Shown one piece after another: positions 7,891 through 17,692 of a stretch of 28,250 bases of DNA; position 1 is the stretch's first letter, and the number at the start of each line of letters is the position of its first letter. Origin of the DNA: Paulinella micropora (Eukaryota > Cercozoa > Imbricatea > Euglyphida). A program made the position numbers and the translations under genes. The stretch is taken from NCBI GenBank assembly GCA_009731375.1, contig BJOX01000140.1, positions 644,564 through 672,813 of the forward strand. Direction: 5' to 3'. The notes below the pieces were generated by a model. The model ran no database searches, was not told the origin of the DNA, and saw only the letters and a list, made by a program, of their open reading frames with translations.

Positions 7891-8954
7891 TCACTTAAAA
7901 ACTTTAGAGTACTCTTCCATCATGGTCTTGAAATCAATAAGCTTACCTGTTTTGTTTGCATCAAACTTAAAGTGATACCAAACCAACATCAAATCTTGTT
8001 TTTGTCCTTCCGAGAGTCCAGCTATGTCCAAAAGTTGAGTTGATCAAGAATTTTAGACTCCTGCTATTTTTTTTACACTCATCCATGATCGCTTTCCAGA
8101 GTATAATCTCAATAGCTTTAGCTATGCTAGACCTACCGGATGCGGGTTCGATCTTGGGTTTCTTGCAAGCAGGTTCATCAGACGATTTCCCTGCCGAGCA
8201 TCTGCTAATAGCAGACAAAGCAACTTCCTTGAAGCTATTCACTGAATTCGTCGCTAAATCATGATATTCTTCGGTCAGCCTTTCATGCTGACGCTGCAGT
8301 GCATCTGAATCGTGTCCAGCAGGTCCAGCTGGGCTAGCAGGTCCCCGTGGGCCCTCGTGTCCCCGTGGGCCAGCGGGTCCCTTGGGGGCAGCAGGACCAT
8401 CAGCATCTTGTAGCCCTCTGGGACCCGGCTTTCCCTGTTTACCTGCCTGTCCCGTTTTACCTTGCTTTCCCGGCGGCCCTGGAAGACCAGGAGTACCTGT
8501 TTGCACCGATTTATCTCTTCTTTTCCTCTTTTTCTTTCCACTCTGGCTGTTTTGCGTGGTTGTTTCTGGTTCTACTAGGGCTTCTGCTGCTCCTGCTCCT
8601 ACTAGGGCTTCTGCTGCTCCTCATGGTTCTACTCCCACTGCTACTTTCGCTCCCGCTCCTTCTTCTGGAGCGAGACCTTTCCTTGCGTTCCTCGTCTAAT
8701 GCTTGAAGGTTCTTGCTCTGCAACTCTTGATGATGCTGCTCTTCCTGATCCTGACTCCTGCTCCTGCTCCTACTAGGGCTTCTGCTGCTCGTCCTGCTTC
8801 TACTCCCACTGCTACCTTCGCTCCCGCTCCTACTTCTTGAGCGAGACTTTTCCTTGCCTTCCTCGTCTAATGGCTGAATAAGAATACTGTCCTCTTGATC
8901 GGCCAAGATTTCTGCAACTTCTTGCTCATACTCGTCTTCTTGTTCGTCAGTCAT
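7891..8954 (-). CDS. SR-rich, collagen-like (Gly-X-Y) protein
   Basis: ATG at 8954 opens MTDEQEDEYEQEVAEILADQ, an acidic start, followed by two SR/SP-rich blocks (SRSRSGSEGSSGSRSRTSSR type) separated by a Gln/Glu linker. This frame stops at 8511. A different frame, open from about 8620, carries GTPGLPGPPGKQGKTGQAGK and about 21 Gly-X-Y triplets, with three Gly replaced (DAD, APK, SPA). A frame change lies between 8623 and 8511. A 79-nt intron, A|GTAGAACC to CAAACAG, would be in phase, or it is an indel. Near the end a 55-nt intron (8076-8022, GTAAAA to CATAG) joins IMDE to a last exon reading GLSEGQKQDLMLVWYHFKFD and ending KVFK-TGA at 7891. Without splicing the frame stops at 7967. No signal peptide is seen, and the SR blocks argue against a secreted fibrillar collagen. 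Role unknown. Confidence 0.65.
8022..8076 (-). other. predicted 55-nt intron in the collagen-like gene
   Basis: The donor is T|GTAAAAAA after codons ATG GAT GAG, phase 1. The acceptor is CATAG|CT. Removal restores an open frame of 43 further codons to the TGA at 7891, with a regular charged/hydrophobic pattern. The unspliced frame ends 20 codons after 8027. Predicted from phase only. Confidence 0.5.
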
Positions 8955-9039
8955 TGATCCCTATCCCAGAAAAGAACCCCATAATTCAACAATATTGAGT
9001 TAAGGGCTATCCATAGAACATAGCAGCCATGCATATGCA

Positions 9040-9965
9040 AGCATGCACACACATACCCACATACATACATACATACATACGCATACATACATACACATAC
9101 AAACATACATACACATACATACATACATACATACATACATACATACAGACATACATACAGACATACATACAGACATACATACAGACATACATACAGACAG
9201 ACAGACATGCATACATACAGACAGACATACAGAACATACAGATATACATGCATACATGCATACTGTATGTATGTATGTGTGTATGTATGGTGTGTGTATG
9301 TATGTATGTATGCATGTATGTATGTATGTATGTATGTATAATATATATATGTATGTATGTATGTTATGTGCTTACGTACGACGGTATGTATGTATGTATG
9401 TATGTATGTATGTATGTATGCATGTATGTATGTATGTATGTATGTATGTATGTATGTATGTATGATGTATGTATGTATGTATGTATGTGTGTGTGTGTGT
9501 GTAATACCATGATGTATGTGTGTATGTATGTATGTATGTATGTATGTATATTGTATGACATTGTATGCAAGGCCATGCATGCATGTATGTATGTATGTAT
9601 GTATGTATACGTATGTATGTATATATGTGTATGTATGTATGTATGTATACGTATGTATGTATACATGTGTATGTATGTATGTATATGTAATAATGCAATA
9701 TATGCAATATGTATGTATGCATGTATGTGTATGTATGTATGGTAATATGTATTCATGTACATATGTATGTTTCTTAGTGTATGTGTATGTGTATGTATGG
9801 TATGTACATATGTACATATGTATGTATGTATGTATGTATGTATGTGTATGTATGTATGTATGCATGTATGTATGCATGTATGTATGTACATATGTATGTA
9901 TCTTAGTGTATGTGTATGTGTATGTATGTCTGTGTATGTATGTATGGTATGTATGTATGACATAC

Positions 9966-9996
<31 letters not shown>

Positions 9997-10290
9997 TGTA
10001 TGTATGTATGCATGTATGAGTGTATGTATGTGTATGTATGTAATGTATGTATGTATGTGTGTGGTGTGTGTGTGGTGTATGTGTGTGTCTGTAATACTGT
10101 GTATGTATGTATGTATGATGTATGTATGTATGTATGTATGTATGTGTGTGTGTATGTATGTATGTATGTATATGCAGCATACATACATATATGTAACATG
10201 TATGCATGTATGCATACATGCATACATATATATGTGTATGACACACACCACCACACACACCACACACACCACACATACACACACACATGC
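9040..10290. repeat. (ACAT)n / (ATGT)n tract with strand switches
   Basis: ACAT-type units run to about 9262, switch to ATGT-type units (9264-10180), then back to ACAT/CA-type units (10185-10290). Both switches are local palindromes. GT and CA dinucleotide patches are mixed in. The long open frames (THIHTYIHTY or MYVCMYVC strings) are read-throughs of the repeat on both strands and not genes. Confidence 0.93.
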
Positions 10291-10321
10291 AATATGACAA
10301 TATGACAATATGGCTGGATTT

Positions 10322-10345
10322 AAGGGTACCCTTTAGCTTAAGCTA
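10322..10345. repeat. two adjacent perfect 12-bp palindromes
   Basis: AAGGGTACCCTT (10322-10333) is followed without a gap by TAGCTTAAGCTA (10334-10345). Each equals its own reverse complement. The first contains GGTACC, the same core as the LRR donor palindromes, but no LRR sequence is seen here. Function unknown. Confidence 0.7.
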
Positions 10346-10432
10346 GATGGCGTAGATGGAGGTGAGATATTGAAAAATAGAGGTCACTTTCAATACATAA
10401 TATGCAGACTCTCTCTCCAGACTCTCTCTCGG

Positions 10433-10483
<51 letters not shown>

Positions 10484-11269
10484 AATATTAATTTTAATAA
10501 CTATAATACAATATCAACAACTTCCACCCCCCCCTTTTCTTCTTTTATTCCTTTTCTAGAAAAAGAAAAGAGAGGGGGGGGGGGCCGCCACACATGACTA
10601 CACCTTTACAATTACATATCCATAACATAGCATAATAATATATATCACCACGCAACATATCTAAGCAAAAATATAAATTTTAATAACTATAATATAATAT
10701 TCATACTGAGCCGCTGAATACTAATTTAATATTTAATATCTTCCTTAATACGCTCAACTGAATAACTAGGTTTCCACCTTTGATAAAGGTATAACTTACT
10801 AGCTATATTTTTCACGTGGAAGTTCCCTGAGTCCAATTGTAAAAATTGTTCTCTCAATAAAAACGAAGAAGAAGAAGAGAGAGAGAGAGAGAGACAGAGA
10901 GACAGAGAGAGAGAGAGAGAGAATAAACTGGAGAATAGACAGAGATTGGCTTGTGTCAAATAAACACAAATAATGTATTTATTGTGTGTATGAATGTATG
11001 CAGTATGTATGTATGTATGTATGTATGTATGCGATCTTGTATGTATGTATGTATGATATAAACACAAGAAATCACACTTCGCTTCCGTCTTTGTTCTCTG
11101 ATGGGTCTGGAATTTGCCGACATAATACGCTTTGAACTGATTTCTTGTCTGACTAAGATTCGTTTAGAGTTATGTATGAAGATACATCAACCCACGAATT
11201 AGCCGTTATAAAACAACAATGATACTTGCCCCGGTACCAATCGTATATATACTCTAGCACATTCAGTAT
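10346..11269. other. AT-rich, repeat-bearing region left of the retroelement
   Basis: This holds GA runs (10437-10483, 10871-10922), a G run (10574-10584), GTAT units (10998-11031) and a direct repeat of about 30 bp around ATTTTAATAACTATAATA at about 10488 and 10671, 183 bp apart. A 3' LTR of the minus-strand retroelement would be expected in the right part, after the purine-rich stretch at about 11275-11290. I could not match any of it to sequence upstream of gag, so no LTR is called. Confidence 0.5.
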
Positions 11270-11473
11270 CTATATTAAAATCTTCCTCTTTCTTCTGTCG
11301 ATAAGATATTTGTGCAGTATGTCCAAGTATAATGTTTTATGGTTGAGTAATAATGTAATGTCGCCATTTCCATATATATGTAATAACCGGTCGTCGGTTT
11401 CCATAAATACATTTACTTTTTGTGAAGACATACCCTTGTATAAATCGGTATCATTTAATATAGTGTCAGGTGA
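11270..11473 (-). CDS. ORF5, hypothetical protein downstream of pol
   Basis: An open frame of 67 codons lies between a TGA at 11474-11476 and the TAG at 11270. The first ATG begins MSSQKVNVFMETDDRLLHIY. It has a regular hydrophobic pattern and a basic C-terminal end (DRRKRKILI), which is unlike repeat-derived ORFs. It begins 14 nt after the ORF4 stop in another frame, so it could be the broken end of ORF4. I do not recognise it. Confidence that it is protein-coding is modest. Confidence 0.35.
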   Translation of the reverse strand, partial: SPDTILNDTDLYKGMSSQKVNVFMETDDRLLHIYGNGDITLLLNHKTLYLDILHKYLIDRRKRKILI

Positions 11474-11486
11474 TCAAGTCTGACGA

Positions 11487-11880
11487 CTATATCCGAAGTT
11501 GGGTTGAGTGCGCCCTAACCTTGCGATATGCCGATACAAGTAGAGATCGATGGAATCCGGTGTAGCAGTTCATGTTATTAAAATATATCAGTTCTTGATT
11601 AGACTGTAGAGTCTTTAATGAGATCATCATTCTGGTACTAATGCGGGTCGTATCCAGGAAACACCATCGCTCACTCAAATAGCGATCCCGTAACGGTGCT
11701 GTTTCGTGGCCGTCTCGTCTGTCTCTGCCGAAGCAAGAGAATAGAATGCCTATTTTTTGTCAGCTGTGTCTTGTTAATCTCTAGAAGAATGAATGCTGTA
11801 GTAGCTTTAATATCTAAGTAAGGTTGTCGGGACGATATTGGATCAATGCTATGTTCGCAATCGATCAGGTCCACAATACT
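11487..11880 (-). CDS. ORF4, hypothetical, split by an A6 run
   Basis: Two overlapping frames look like one protein. The first starts near 11880 (SIVDLIDCEHSIDPISSRQP) and stops at 11671. The second is open from about 11757 (KIGILFSCFGRDRRDGHE) to the TAG at 11487. They overlap at the A6 run 11753-11758, a natural place for a one-base sequencing or slippage error. No domain, membrane segment or signal peptide is recognised. It lies 3' of pol in the position where some gypsy elements carry an env-like gene, but nothing in it supports an envelope function. Confidence 0.4.
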
Positions 11881-11901
11881 TCTAGAGAAAAAAAATACTT
11901 A

Positions 11902-12600
11902 CTATAGACGCCGTTTACGCGCGCGGACTCCTTTACCTGGTGGAGGACCTCCAACCAAAGTTAAGTCTAAGGTAGACTGTTCGAGGACGTCCCAAATTTT
12001 GTGAGGGATTGCGCCTTGTGCCAAGTCAAAAGGAATGTCCAGCACCCCTCGTGGTAGTGCTTGTATGGTCCACGCGGTATGATCTTTATCTGTGGGAGAT
12101 ATGGTATCATCCCATGTCTCAAGTTTCTTGGCGTCTTTATATACTGGAAGGTATTGTCTTACTTTAGGATCTTCCACTGGATCCAGACTCCTCCAGAAAT
12201 GTAAGACTGGTTGTATTATTTGTGCCGCAGTCGAAATTCGATTCGATCGCGTATGGCGTTTGTGAGGTACTGCCATGACTCTCATGAGATATAAATCTGA
12301 GAGCGTGTCATCGGCTACGTGTTGAGCCGCAGGCCTCACCAAGTAAAAAGCGTCTTTGGCCCATGAAATATGTCCAATCGCATCTCCTTCTTTCCAACTG
12401 GGGTGAACGAGAGTGTCATTGCCCGCGCGAGGGTCTTGATCTCCGTCATCGCTCCCCTCTTGATGGACTCCTTGCGAACGTGCCGTCCTTATCGCCTTTC
12501 TCGGTCGGTCGTAGATAAGGTCATTTTGCGCTCTCCTTATTTGCGCCTCCGTGAACTTTCCTTCCGGCACGTTCGACTCCACCTTTTTGCGGGTCTGAGT
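11902..12600 (-). CDS. ORF3, C-terminal extension of pol or separate protein
   Basis: About 230 residues are in the +1 frame relative to pol. The frame is formally open from 12792, but its first part is only the shadow of pol. The protein-like part starts around RKKVESNVPEGKFTEAQIRR, at the A5 run 12584-12588, where pol reads PQKGGVERAGRK and soon stops at 12521. It continues through HISWAKDAFYLVRPAAQHVA and ends in a basic tail, RARKRRL, at the TAG at 11902. A single-base shift at the A run would fuse it to the integrase C-terminus; a programmed shift or a sequencing error are both possible. No known domain is recognised. Confidence 0.5.
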   Translation of the reverse strand, partial: TQTRKKVESNVPEGKFTEAQIRRAQNDLIYDRPRKAIRTARSQGVHQEGSDDGDQDPRAGNDTLVHPSWKEGDAIGHISWAKDAFYLVRPAAQHVADDTLSDLYLMRVMAVPHKRHTRSNRISTAAQIIQPVLHFWRSLDPVEDPKVRQYLPVYKDAKKLETWDDTISPTDKDHTAWTIQALPRGVLDIPFDLAQGAIPHKIWDVLEQSTLDLTLVGGPPPGKGVRARKRRL

Positions 12601-15600
12601 CCCCGCCCGCACTTTTGCGGTCGGTGGCCCGCTTGTTCTCCAGCTCAGCCTCCTCCTTCTCCGCAATTGGTGCCCTGTAGGCATCCCGTTCCGAGATATC
12701 CTCCTGACGGATTGGTGGGACCTCTTTAAAGTCAGCCTCCATCCGTTTGAGTGCTTGATCAACGGACTCATCTTCAAGTAGGAAGGGATCATACTTAATC
12801 AGCCTTCGTACATTGACTATTTGAACTTTCCCTCTGCCCCTGATTTTATAATTCAAAGGCCCCATCTGTTCCATGATCTGGTATGGTCCTTTCCAGTGGA
12901 TGAACAGCTTCGAGCTGACTCCCTGAGGAACCTGAGGATGATACAGTAGTACAATATCCCCGACCTGAAATCTGACTTGATCCAGGTGTGCCTGCCTGAC
13001 ACCTTCAGCATCAGTCTTCCTGCGCTCCGCCTCCCTATGCGCCTGTACTATTTGCTCCGCCTCCATCTTCGCCCGAAGTCTCACCCCAAACAGCTCATCC
13101 TGATCTGCCCATGAATCTTTTGGGTGCAGCAGTGAGGCTGGGATGGCGGGCTCACGCCCATATACCAATTGGTATGGCGAGACGGAACCTTTTGAACCAC
13201 CTAACGCTGTAGAGGGTAGGCAATTCATAGCAAAGGCAAACGAGGATGCTGCCTCCACCCATGCCTTTTGGTTCTCCTTCTTCATACAATACATCTTCAG
13301 CGCGGCCTTGAGGGGTCTATGCACCCGCTCTATCTTGCCGTTCGCTCTGGGGTTATAGGCGGTGACATATTGCCATTTCATGCCGTAATATGCAGATAGC
13401 TTGTCGATGACTTCATTATTAAAGTCAGAGCCTCGATCTGAGCATATTTTTCTCGGCACCCCAATCTGTGAGATGATCCTGTCAATCAACGCCTTGGCTG
13501 TTGTTTCGCCCGTAACGTCTTTGACTGGGACCACCCATACATAGTTGGTGGCTCTGTCTATGGCCGTTAGAAGGTATCTGTAACCTTCCGTCGTGACCGG
13601 GAAAGGTCCTACATGATCAGTGTGTAAGAACTCGAACATTCCTAAGTGTAAAGGAAAAGTCCCGATCAGGCCAAAATTCGCCTTCAATGGTGTTTTGGAT
13701 GTCTTGCATGGGATGCATGCATTGACCTGTTCATCAATATTCTCCTTCATCTTCTTCCACCAGAATCGTCTCGAAATGAACATATGCGTTCTTTGTCGGC
13801 CCGGGTGCGCCAGTAGTGGGCAGTTATGAGCAGCGACAAAAATGATGTGTCTGAGTTTCTCAGGAACCCAGAGAGTCCATTTGTCTGGTTGTGATGCATA
13901 GCGCCCGTGTTGGCCTTTGTACCACAAGAGACCGTCTCTCCACCCCATCTCCTTCTGTTGCTCCTTAATCTCCTTCGTCATTTTCAGCTCGTTCGGGTTC
14001 TTGTATAGCTGTATTAGCTCTTTGAACTCCGGATCGAGAGCCTGTTGCTGTCTCCATGCAGTGGGTGAGGCTATGTGGATAGTCCCATCCTCTAGCTGCA
14101 CTCCTATCCTCTCAGGGTTTTCGTCTAACTCCTCCTTGTTCTCCTGCGGGGGTTCCGCATATGCTTCTTGCTTAATCTCTTCTTGTTTTATCTCCGCCTT
14201 CATATTCTCATATGCTTCATAGGACCACTCAGCATCCTCGAGGACATGTGCTGTACAACATATCCCATGATCCGGACCTTGCGGGCTATGACGTAGACCC
14301 GATCGGTTATATCGGACCCCTCTCGCCATCTGCATCGACTCGATATGATGCACTTCGTATGTGCAGTCTGGGGATAGATCCTCCATTTCTGCTGATGATA
14401 CGAGAGCTGCCACTTCTGAGTGAAACTCTAGCCTGGAGAGGCTGTCAGCGACAACATTTCGCTTGCCGGGTAGATGGACCATTGTAAAATTGAAACATGA
14501 CAAGAATGCCTGCCATCTCGCTAGACGGCCAGTCTGTTCATGATTCATCAGCCATAGTAAATTCTGGTGATCAGTCCTTACTATAAACTGAGGTCCACCC
14601 CATAAATACTCTCTCAACCGTTTGAGGGCCCAGACCACCGCCAGTGCCTCTCTCTGTCTCGTACAATAGTTTCGCTCCGCCGAGCACAACTTTCTACTTA
14701 TAAACATGATCGGGCGCAACTTTTTCTCCTCATCTTCCTGTTGTAAGACTGCGCCGATCGCGAACTTTGATGCGTCTGTGTCGACTACGAATTGCTTCGA
14801 AAAGTCGGGCATCATCAGCACGAGTCCGCCATCCTTCGGATCTTTGTAGATGAGATCTTTGAGCGTGTTGTACGCTTCTAAGGCTTCATCATCCCACTTC
14901 TCAAAATCACCGAAGTCGATCATTCTCTCCAACTTAGCCCGAGTTGCACCCCAATTGGGTATGAACTGGCTGTAATATTGCGCCATCGCAAGAAATGAGT
15001 GCAGCTCTGTGCGATTCTTCGGCCTCTGCCGGCTCATGATCTCCTCCCTCTTCTCTTTGGATATCGAGACTCTATTGTAAGAGATTTCGTACCCCAAATA
15101 TGTCACGCTTGTCTTTGCGAGTTGACATTTCTTCAAATTACATTTCAGGCCAAATAGTTTGATACGCCTGAAAATGTCTGTTAGATGGTCGATGTGCTCT
15201 TCCATCGTATTGGAGTACACGATAATGTCATCGATGTAACAAAATGCGTACTCTCCCGCCTTCTGTCCTCTTCTCCTCATGAAACCTCCCTCTGTCTGGT
15301 CATCATATTTGCTACTCAGCATGCTTTGCATCGCTTTCTGAAAGAGTCCCGGGGCCTGTTTGAGTCCCATCGGAAGTACTTTCCACTGATATATCTCCAT
15401 TCCTACTACAAATGCAGTCAGCCATCTGGACTTTTCATCCAGTGGAATTTGCCAGAAGCCATTCTTCAGATCAATGACTGAGTATAGCTTGGCGTTCCGC
15501 AATACTCGCCTTCCTTCTTCAAGAGTAGGTAATGGATTTCGTTCCTCCTCTAAAATTTTATTGACGCGGGCATAGTTAACCGTTAAGCGCCATTCTCCTC

Positions 15601-17689
15601 CCGGTTTAGGCACCAGTCTCGGTTGGGAAACTATTGGAGATGTCGATCTCTCAATGAAATCCTCATCAAGTAACTGCCGTGCTTGTTCTTCTGCGATCTT
15701 TGCTTCATGTATACTCAGATTTGCCCGTCGTGGCGCCGGTGAAGGCTCAGCACCTGGTATTTTACAAATAACCGCGGTGAAGTCTTCCGGCTTGACACCT
15801 CCCGCTTGAGGGGGGTCAAAAATCATTTTGTTCGCCTTCAATCTCTCTTTCAAAACCTCTTTCTCCTTCTCCGTACCTGCTCCTCCTGCCAATTTCTCGT
15901 CTATCGCCGCCTTAAACTCCTCCTCTGACATTCTCTTGTGATGCTTGAGGGGTGCTCTGTCCTCCTCCAAGCCCAACTCTTCTTCTGATATATCGTCCAT
16001 TCCCGTTTTTTCATATGTGGCAGTGTCTGGTTCGTCGTCCTCCGCCAGACCTACCAACATATCTATTAATCTCGCATATTGCAACGGAGCTTTTCGGGTG
16101 TAGAAACCATCGAAGCATGTGAATGCTTGAGGAATCAATTTCAACTTGTCCTGGTCTCTGAGCTTCCGCTTGTATGCACTGCTCTGCTCACGAGTCCCGA
16201 GACGACAAGCCACCACTAAGTGTTGCTTCCGTGAGGGCACCGGTATCGGATGATCAATAAGCCGGTCCCGTATCTCCTGCGCACAGATCGCCTTCTCATT
16301 GTACGGGAGTATGACCGTATATGGTTTATTATTTTCAAAAAGATTGCGTAGGCACTTTTTCACTTCTGTCAGTGAGCGCGGCCACGTAGGCTCGTCACCC
16401 CAGAATTCGGTAATAAAGCTTTTAATATCTTCTGCCGGGATATCAGGGAGTCGTCCCCTTCTCCTCGGTATAAACTCCTGTCTGTCCTTCTCTTCCACCT
16501 TTACGTGAAAGCAATACCCGTTGGTAATATATACATCGGCCCCTGCTCCTTCTTCAAATCTCGCCAACGATGGGCACCTTTTTCCCATGCATATAATCTC
16601 CTCTTTCCTCTTTTCAATGAGATCGTCTATCGACTTTTTATCCCATTGTGTAGAGACTGTAGCCGTATAGACCTCCGCCTCTCTCTTGTCTGACAGGTTT
16701 GAACCATCTTTAGACACCGCGTCCGTTGGCATATATGCCTCATATGCGTGTGTAATGGCCACCTGTTTCCCTTCCGATGCTACCCCTAGGTGTAGGGCCT
16801 CGTATGAGTCAATAGCATGGAGAGAGTCGACAGTATATTCTTCTCCTGGCTCTACGCCGTATATGACTCTTTTGGCGGCGCAATCAATCACTACGTTCAT
16901 TGTCGCCAGTTGGTCGTACGACAAAAGAACAGATCCGTGGTATTCGGGGACAACGTACAAGTCCACTCGATATACTCGTCCGGATTTCAATTTAAAATTT
17001 AAAGTGATGATGCCCGTTATATCCGTCCGACTACTAACTCCTTTCAAGGTGCCAGATGATTTTTTCATATTAGTTTCTAACCACGCATGGTGTTTCGTAG
17101 TAAATTTCCGGCCGACAATATTAATATTCGCCATAGTATCATTACCAACGTTTATAAAGGTATTTAATGTTTCACAAAAAAGGTTCGTATAGCATAAAGC
17201 GTCTGGCCGGTGACTTTTTAAGGCCAATACAAGGAGCTTGTGTTCTAAAATCTGTATCCTTTTCTCGAGGTTCGCCTCCTCCTCCCTTTCCGCCGTTTTT
17301 GTAATGTCTTTTTGGGTATTGTTCACAGGCGAAGGATGATTGTCCTTGCTTTCTCTGTTTGAGACCGTGAGGAGAGGTTGATGTCCTCCATCCTCCTTGT
17401 CTATTGTCTGTCTCGGCAAGTTGATAAGATTAACTGCCGGTTCTATTCTTACTTTCTTCGGCTGTGGCTGCGACAGGCCCGCCTGCTTTCTCTTTGCCAG
17501 CGCTTTACTCGCCTGCCTATTAGCAGCATGCACTGTTTGTTGTCGTGATGGGTGTACTGGTATTGTACTACCTTTGAGTTGGTCTGTGGCCTGCTGTGGG
17601 CTCTTAGACTCACTGGTACCCTTGGTTGGGACCTGCACAACGGTGTATCGTGCAATGCATGTTGTTCTGTTTTCTCCCTCCTTCTCTAG
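12521..17689 (-). CDS. pol: Pol polyprotein: protease, reverse transcriptase, RNase H, integrase
   Basis: Numbering is from the GTG at 17638, giving 1705 residues. The open frame starts at 17689, directly after the gag stop and in the same frame. Domains: a retropepsin-like region (about 155-265) with D166-T-M-A-N-I-N where DTGA..N is usual, and VLLSYDQL where I[IL]LG.D is usual. RT (about 640-855) has D723 in VIDLKNGFWQI and YIDD at 801-804. RNase H (about 945-1070) has D955, E997, D1023 and D1065. Integrase has an HHCC finger H1271/H1278/C1308/C1311 and catalytic D1341, D1401, E1437, the last two with 35 residues between. A GPY module follows (G1584-P-Y, KLFIHWKGPYQI). No chromodomain is seen. 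It would be made by stop readthrough from gag, copies the RNA into cDNA and inserts it. RT and IN look intact. Confidence 0.92.
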   Translation of the reverse strand, partial: LEKEGENRTTCIARYTVVQVPTKGTSESKSPQQATDQLKGSTIPVHPSRQQTVHAANRQASKALAKRKQAGLSQPQPKKVRIEPAVNLINLPRQTIDKEDGGHQPLLTVSNRESKDNHPSPVNNTQKDITKTAEREEEANLEKRIQILEHKLLVLALKSHRPDALCYTNLFCETLNTFINVGNDTMANINIVGRKFTTKHHAWLETNMKKSSGTLKGVSSRTDITGIITLNFKLKSGRVYRVDLYVVPEYHGSVLLSYDQLATMNVVIDCAAKRVIYGVEPGEEYTVDSLHAIDSYEALHLGVASEGKQVAITHAYEAYMPTDAVSKDGSNLSDKREAEVYTATVSTQWDKKSIDDLIEKRKEEIICMGKRCPSLARFEEGAGADVYITNGYCFHVKVEEKDRQEFIPRRRGRLPDIPAEDIKSFITEFWGDEPTWPRSLTEVKKCLRNLFENNKPYTVILPYNEKAICAQEIRDRLIDHPIPVPSRKQHLVVACRLGTREQSSAYKRKLRDQDKLKLIPQAFTCFDGFYTRKAPLQYARLIDMLVGLAEDDEPDTATYEKTGMDDISEEELGLEEDRAPLKHHKRMSEEEFKAAIDEKLAGGAGTEKEKEVLKERLKANKMIFDPPQAGGVKPEDFTAVICKIPGAEPSPAPRRANLSIHEAKIAEEQARQLLDEDFIERSTSPIVSQPRLVPKPGGEWRLTVNYARVNKILEEERNPLPTLEEGRRVLRNAKLYSVIDLKNGFWQIPLDEKSRWLTAFVVGMEIYQWKVLPMGLKQAPGLFQKAMQSMLSSKYDDQTEGGFMRRRGQKAGEYAFCYIDDIIVYSNTMEEHIDHLTDIFRRIKLFGLKCNLKKCQLAKTSVTYLGYEISYNRVSISKEKREEIMSRQRPKNRTELHSFLAMAQYYSQFIPNWGATRAKLERMIDFGDFEKWDDEALEAYNTLKDLIYKDPKDGGLVLMMPDFSKQFVVDTDASKFAIGAVLQQEDEEKKLRPIMFISRKLCSAERNYCTRQREALAVVWALKRLREYLWGGPQFIVRTDHQNLLWLMNHEQTGRLARWQAFLSCFNFTMVHLPGKRNVVADSLSRLEFHSEVAALVSSAEMEDLSPDCTYEVHHIESMQMARGVRYNRSGLRHSPQGPDHGICCTAHVLEDAEWSYEAYENMKAEIKQEEIKQEAYAEPPQENKEELDENPERIGVQLEDGTIHIASPTAWRQQQALDPEFKELIQLYKNPNELKMTKEIKEQQKEMGWRDGLLWYKGQHGRYASQPDKWTLWVPEKLRHIIFVAAHNCPLLAHPGRQRTHMFISRRFWWKKMKENIDEQVNACIPCKTSKTPLKANFGLIGTFPLHLGMFEFLHTDHVGPFPVTTEGYRYLLTAIDRATNYVWVVPVKDVTGETTAKALIDRIISQIGVPRKICSDRGSDFNNEVIDKLSAYYGMKWQYVTAYNPRANGKIERVHRPLKAALKMYCMKKENQKAWVEAASSFAFAMNCLPSTALGGSKGSVSPYQLVYGREPAIPASLLHPKDSWADQDELFGVRLRAKMEAEQIVQAHREAERRKTDAEGVRQAHLDQVRFQVGDIVLLYHPQVPQGVSSKLFIHWKGPYQIMEQMGPLNYKIRGRGKVQIVNVRRLIKYDPFLLEDESVDQALKRMEADFKEVPPIRQEDISERDAYRAPIAEKEEAELENKRATDRKSAGGDSDPQKGGVERAGRKVHGGANKESAK

Positions 17690-17692
17690 TCA
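17686..17692 (-). promoter_or_regulatory. UGA-CUAG stop-readthrough motif between gag and pol
   Basis: Gag ends GTC CAA TGA, followed by CTA GAG AAG in the same frame, which stays open through pol. UGA followed by CUA (best CUAG) is the known high-readthrough context in animal genes and some viruses. Gag and pol in one frame separated by one stop is the gammaretrovirus-type strategy; most Ty3/gypsy elements use a frameshift or a single ORF. Readthrough itself is inferred. Confidence 0.65.

Noticed and set aside
8951-10300. 449-codon minus ORF and its plus-strand partners (HTYIHTYI, MYVCMYVC)
   Set aside because: Derived entirely from ACAT/ATGT repeats and open on both strands at once.
11882-11902. 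A 21-nt intron (GTAAGT to CTCTAG) just after ORF3
   Set aside because: The ends look canonical, but splicing gives an immediate TAA and does not extend any frame.
12370-17192. Plus-strand ORFs opposite pol
   Set aside because: Shadows of the 1705-codon minus frame, which carries all catalytic motifs.
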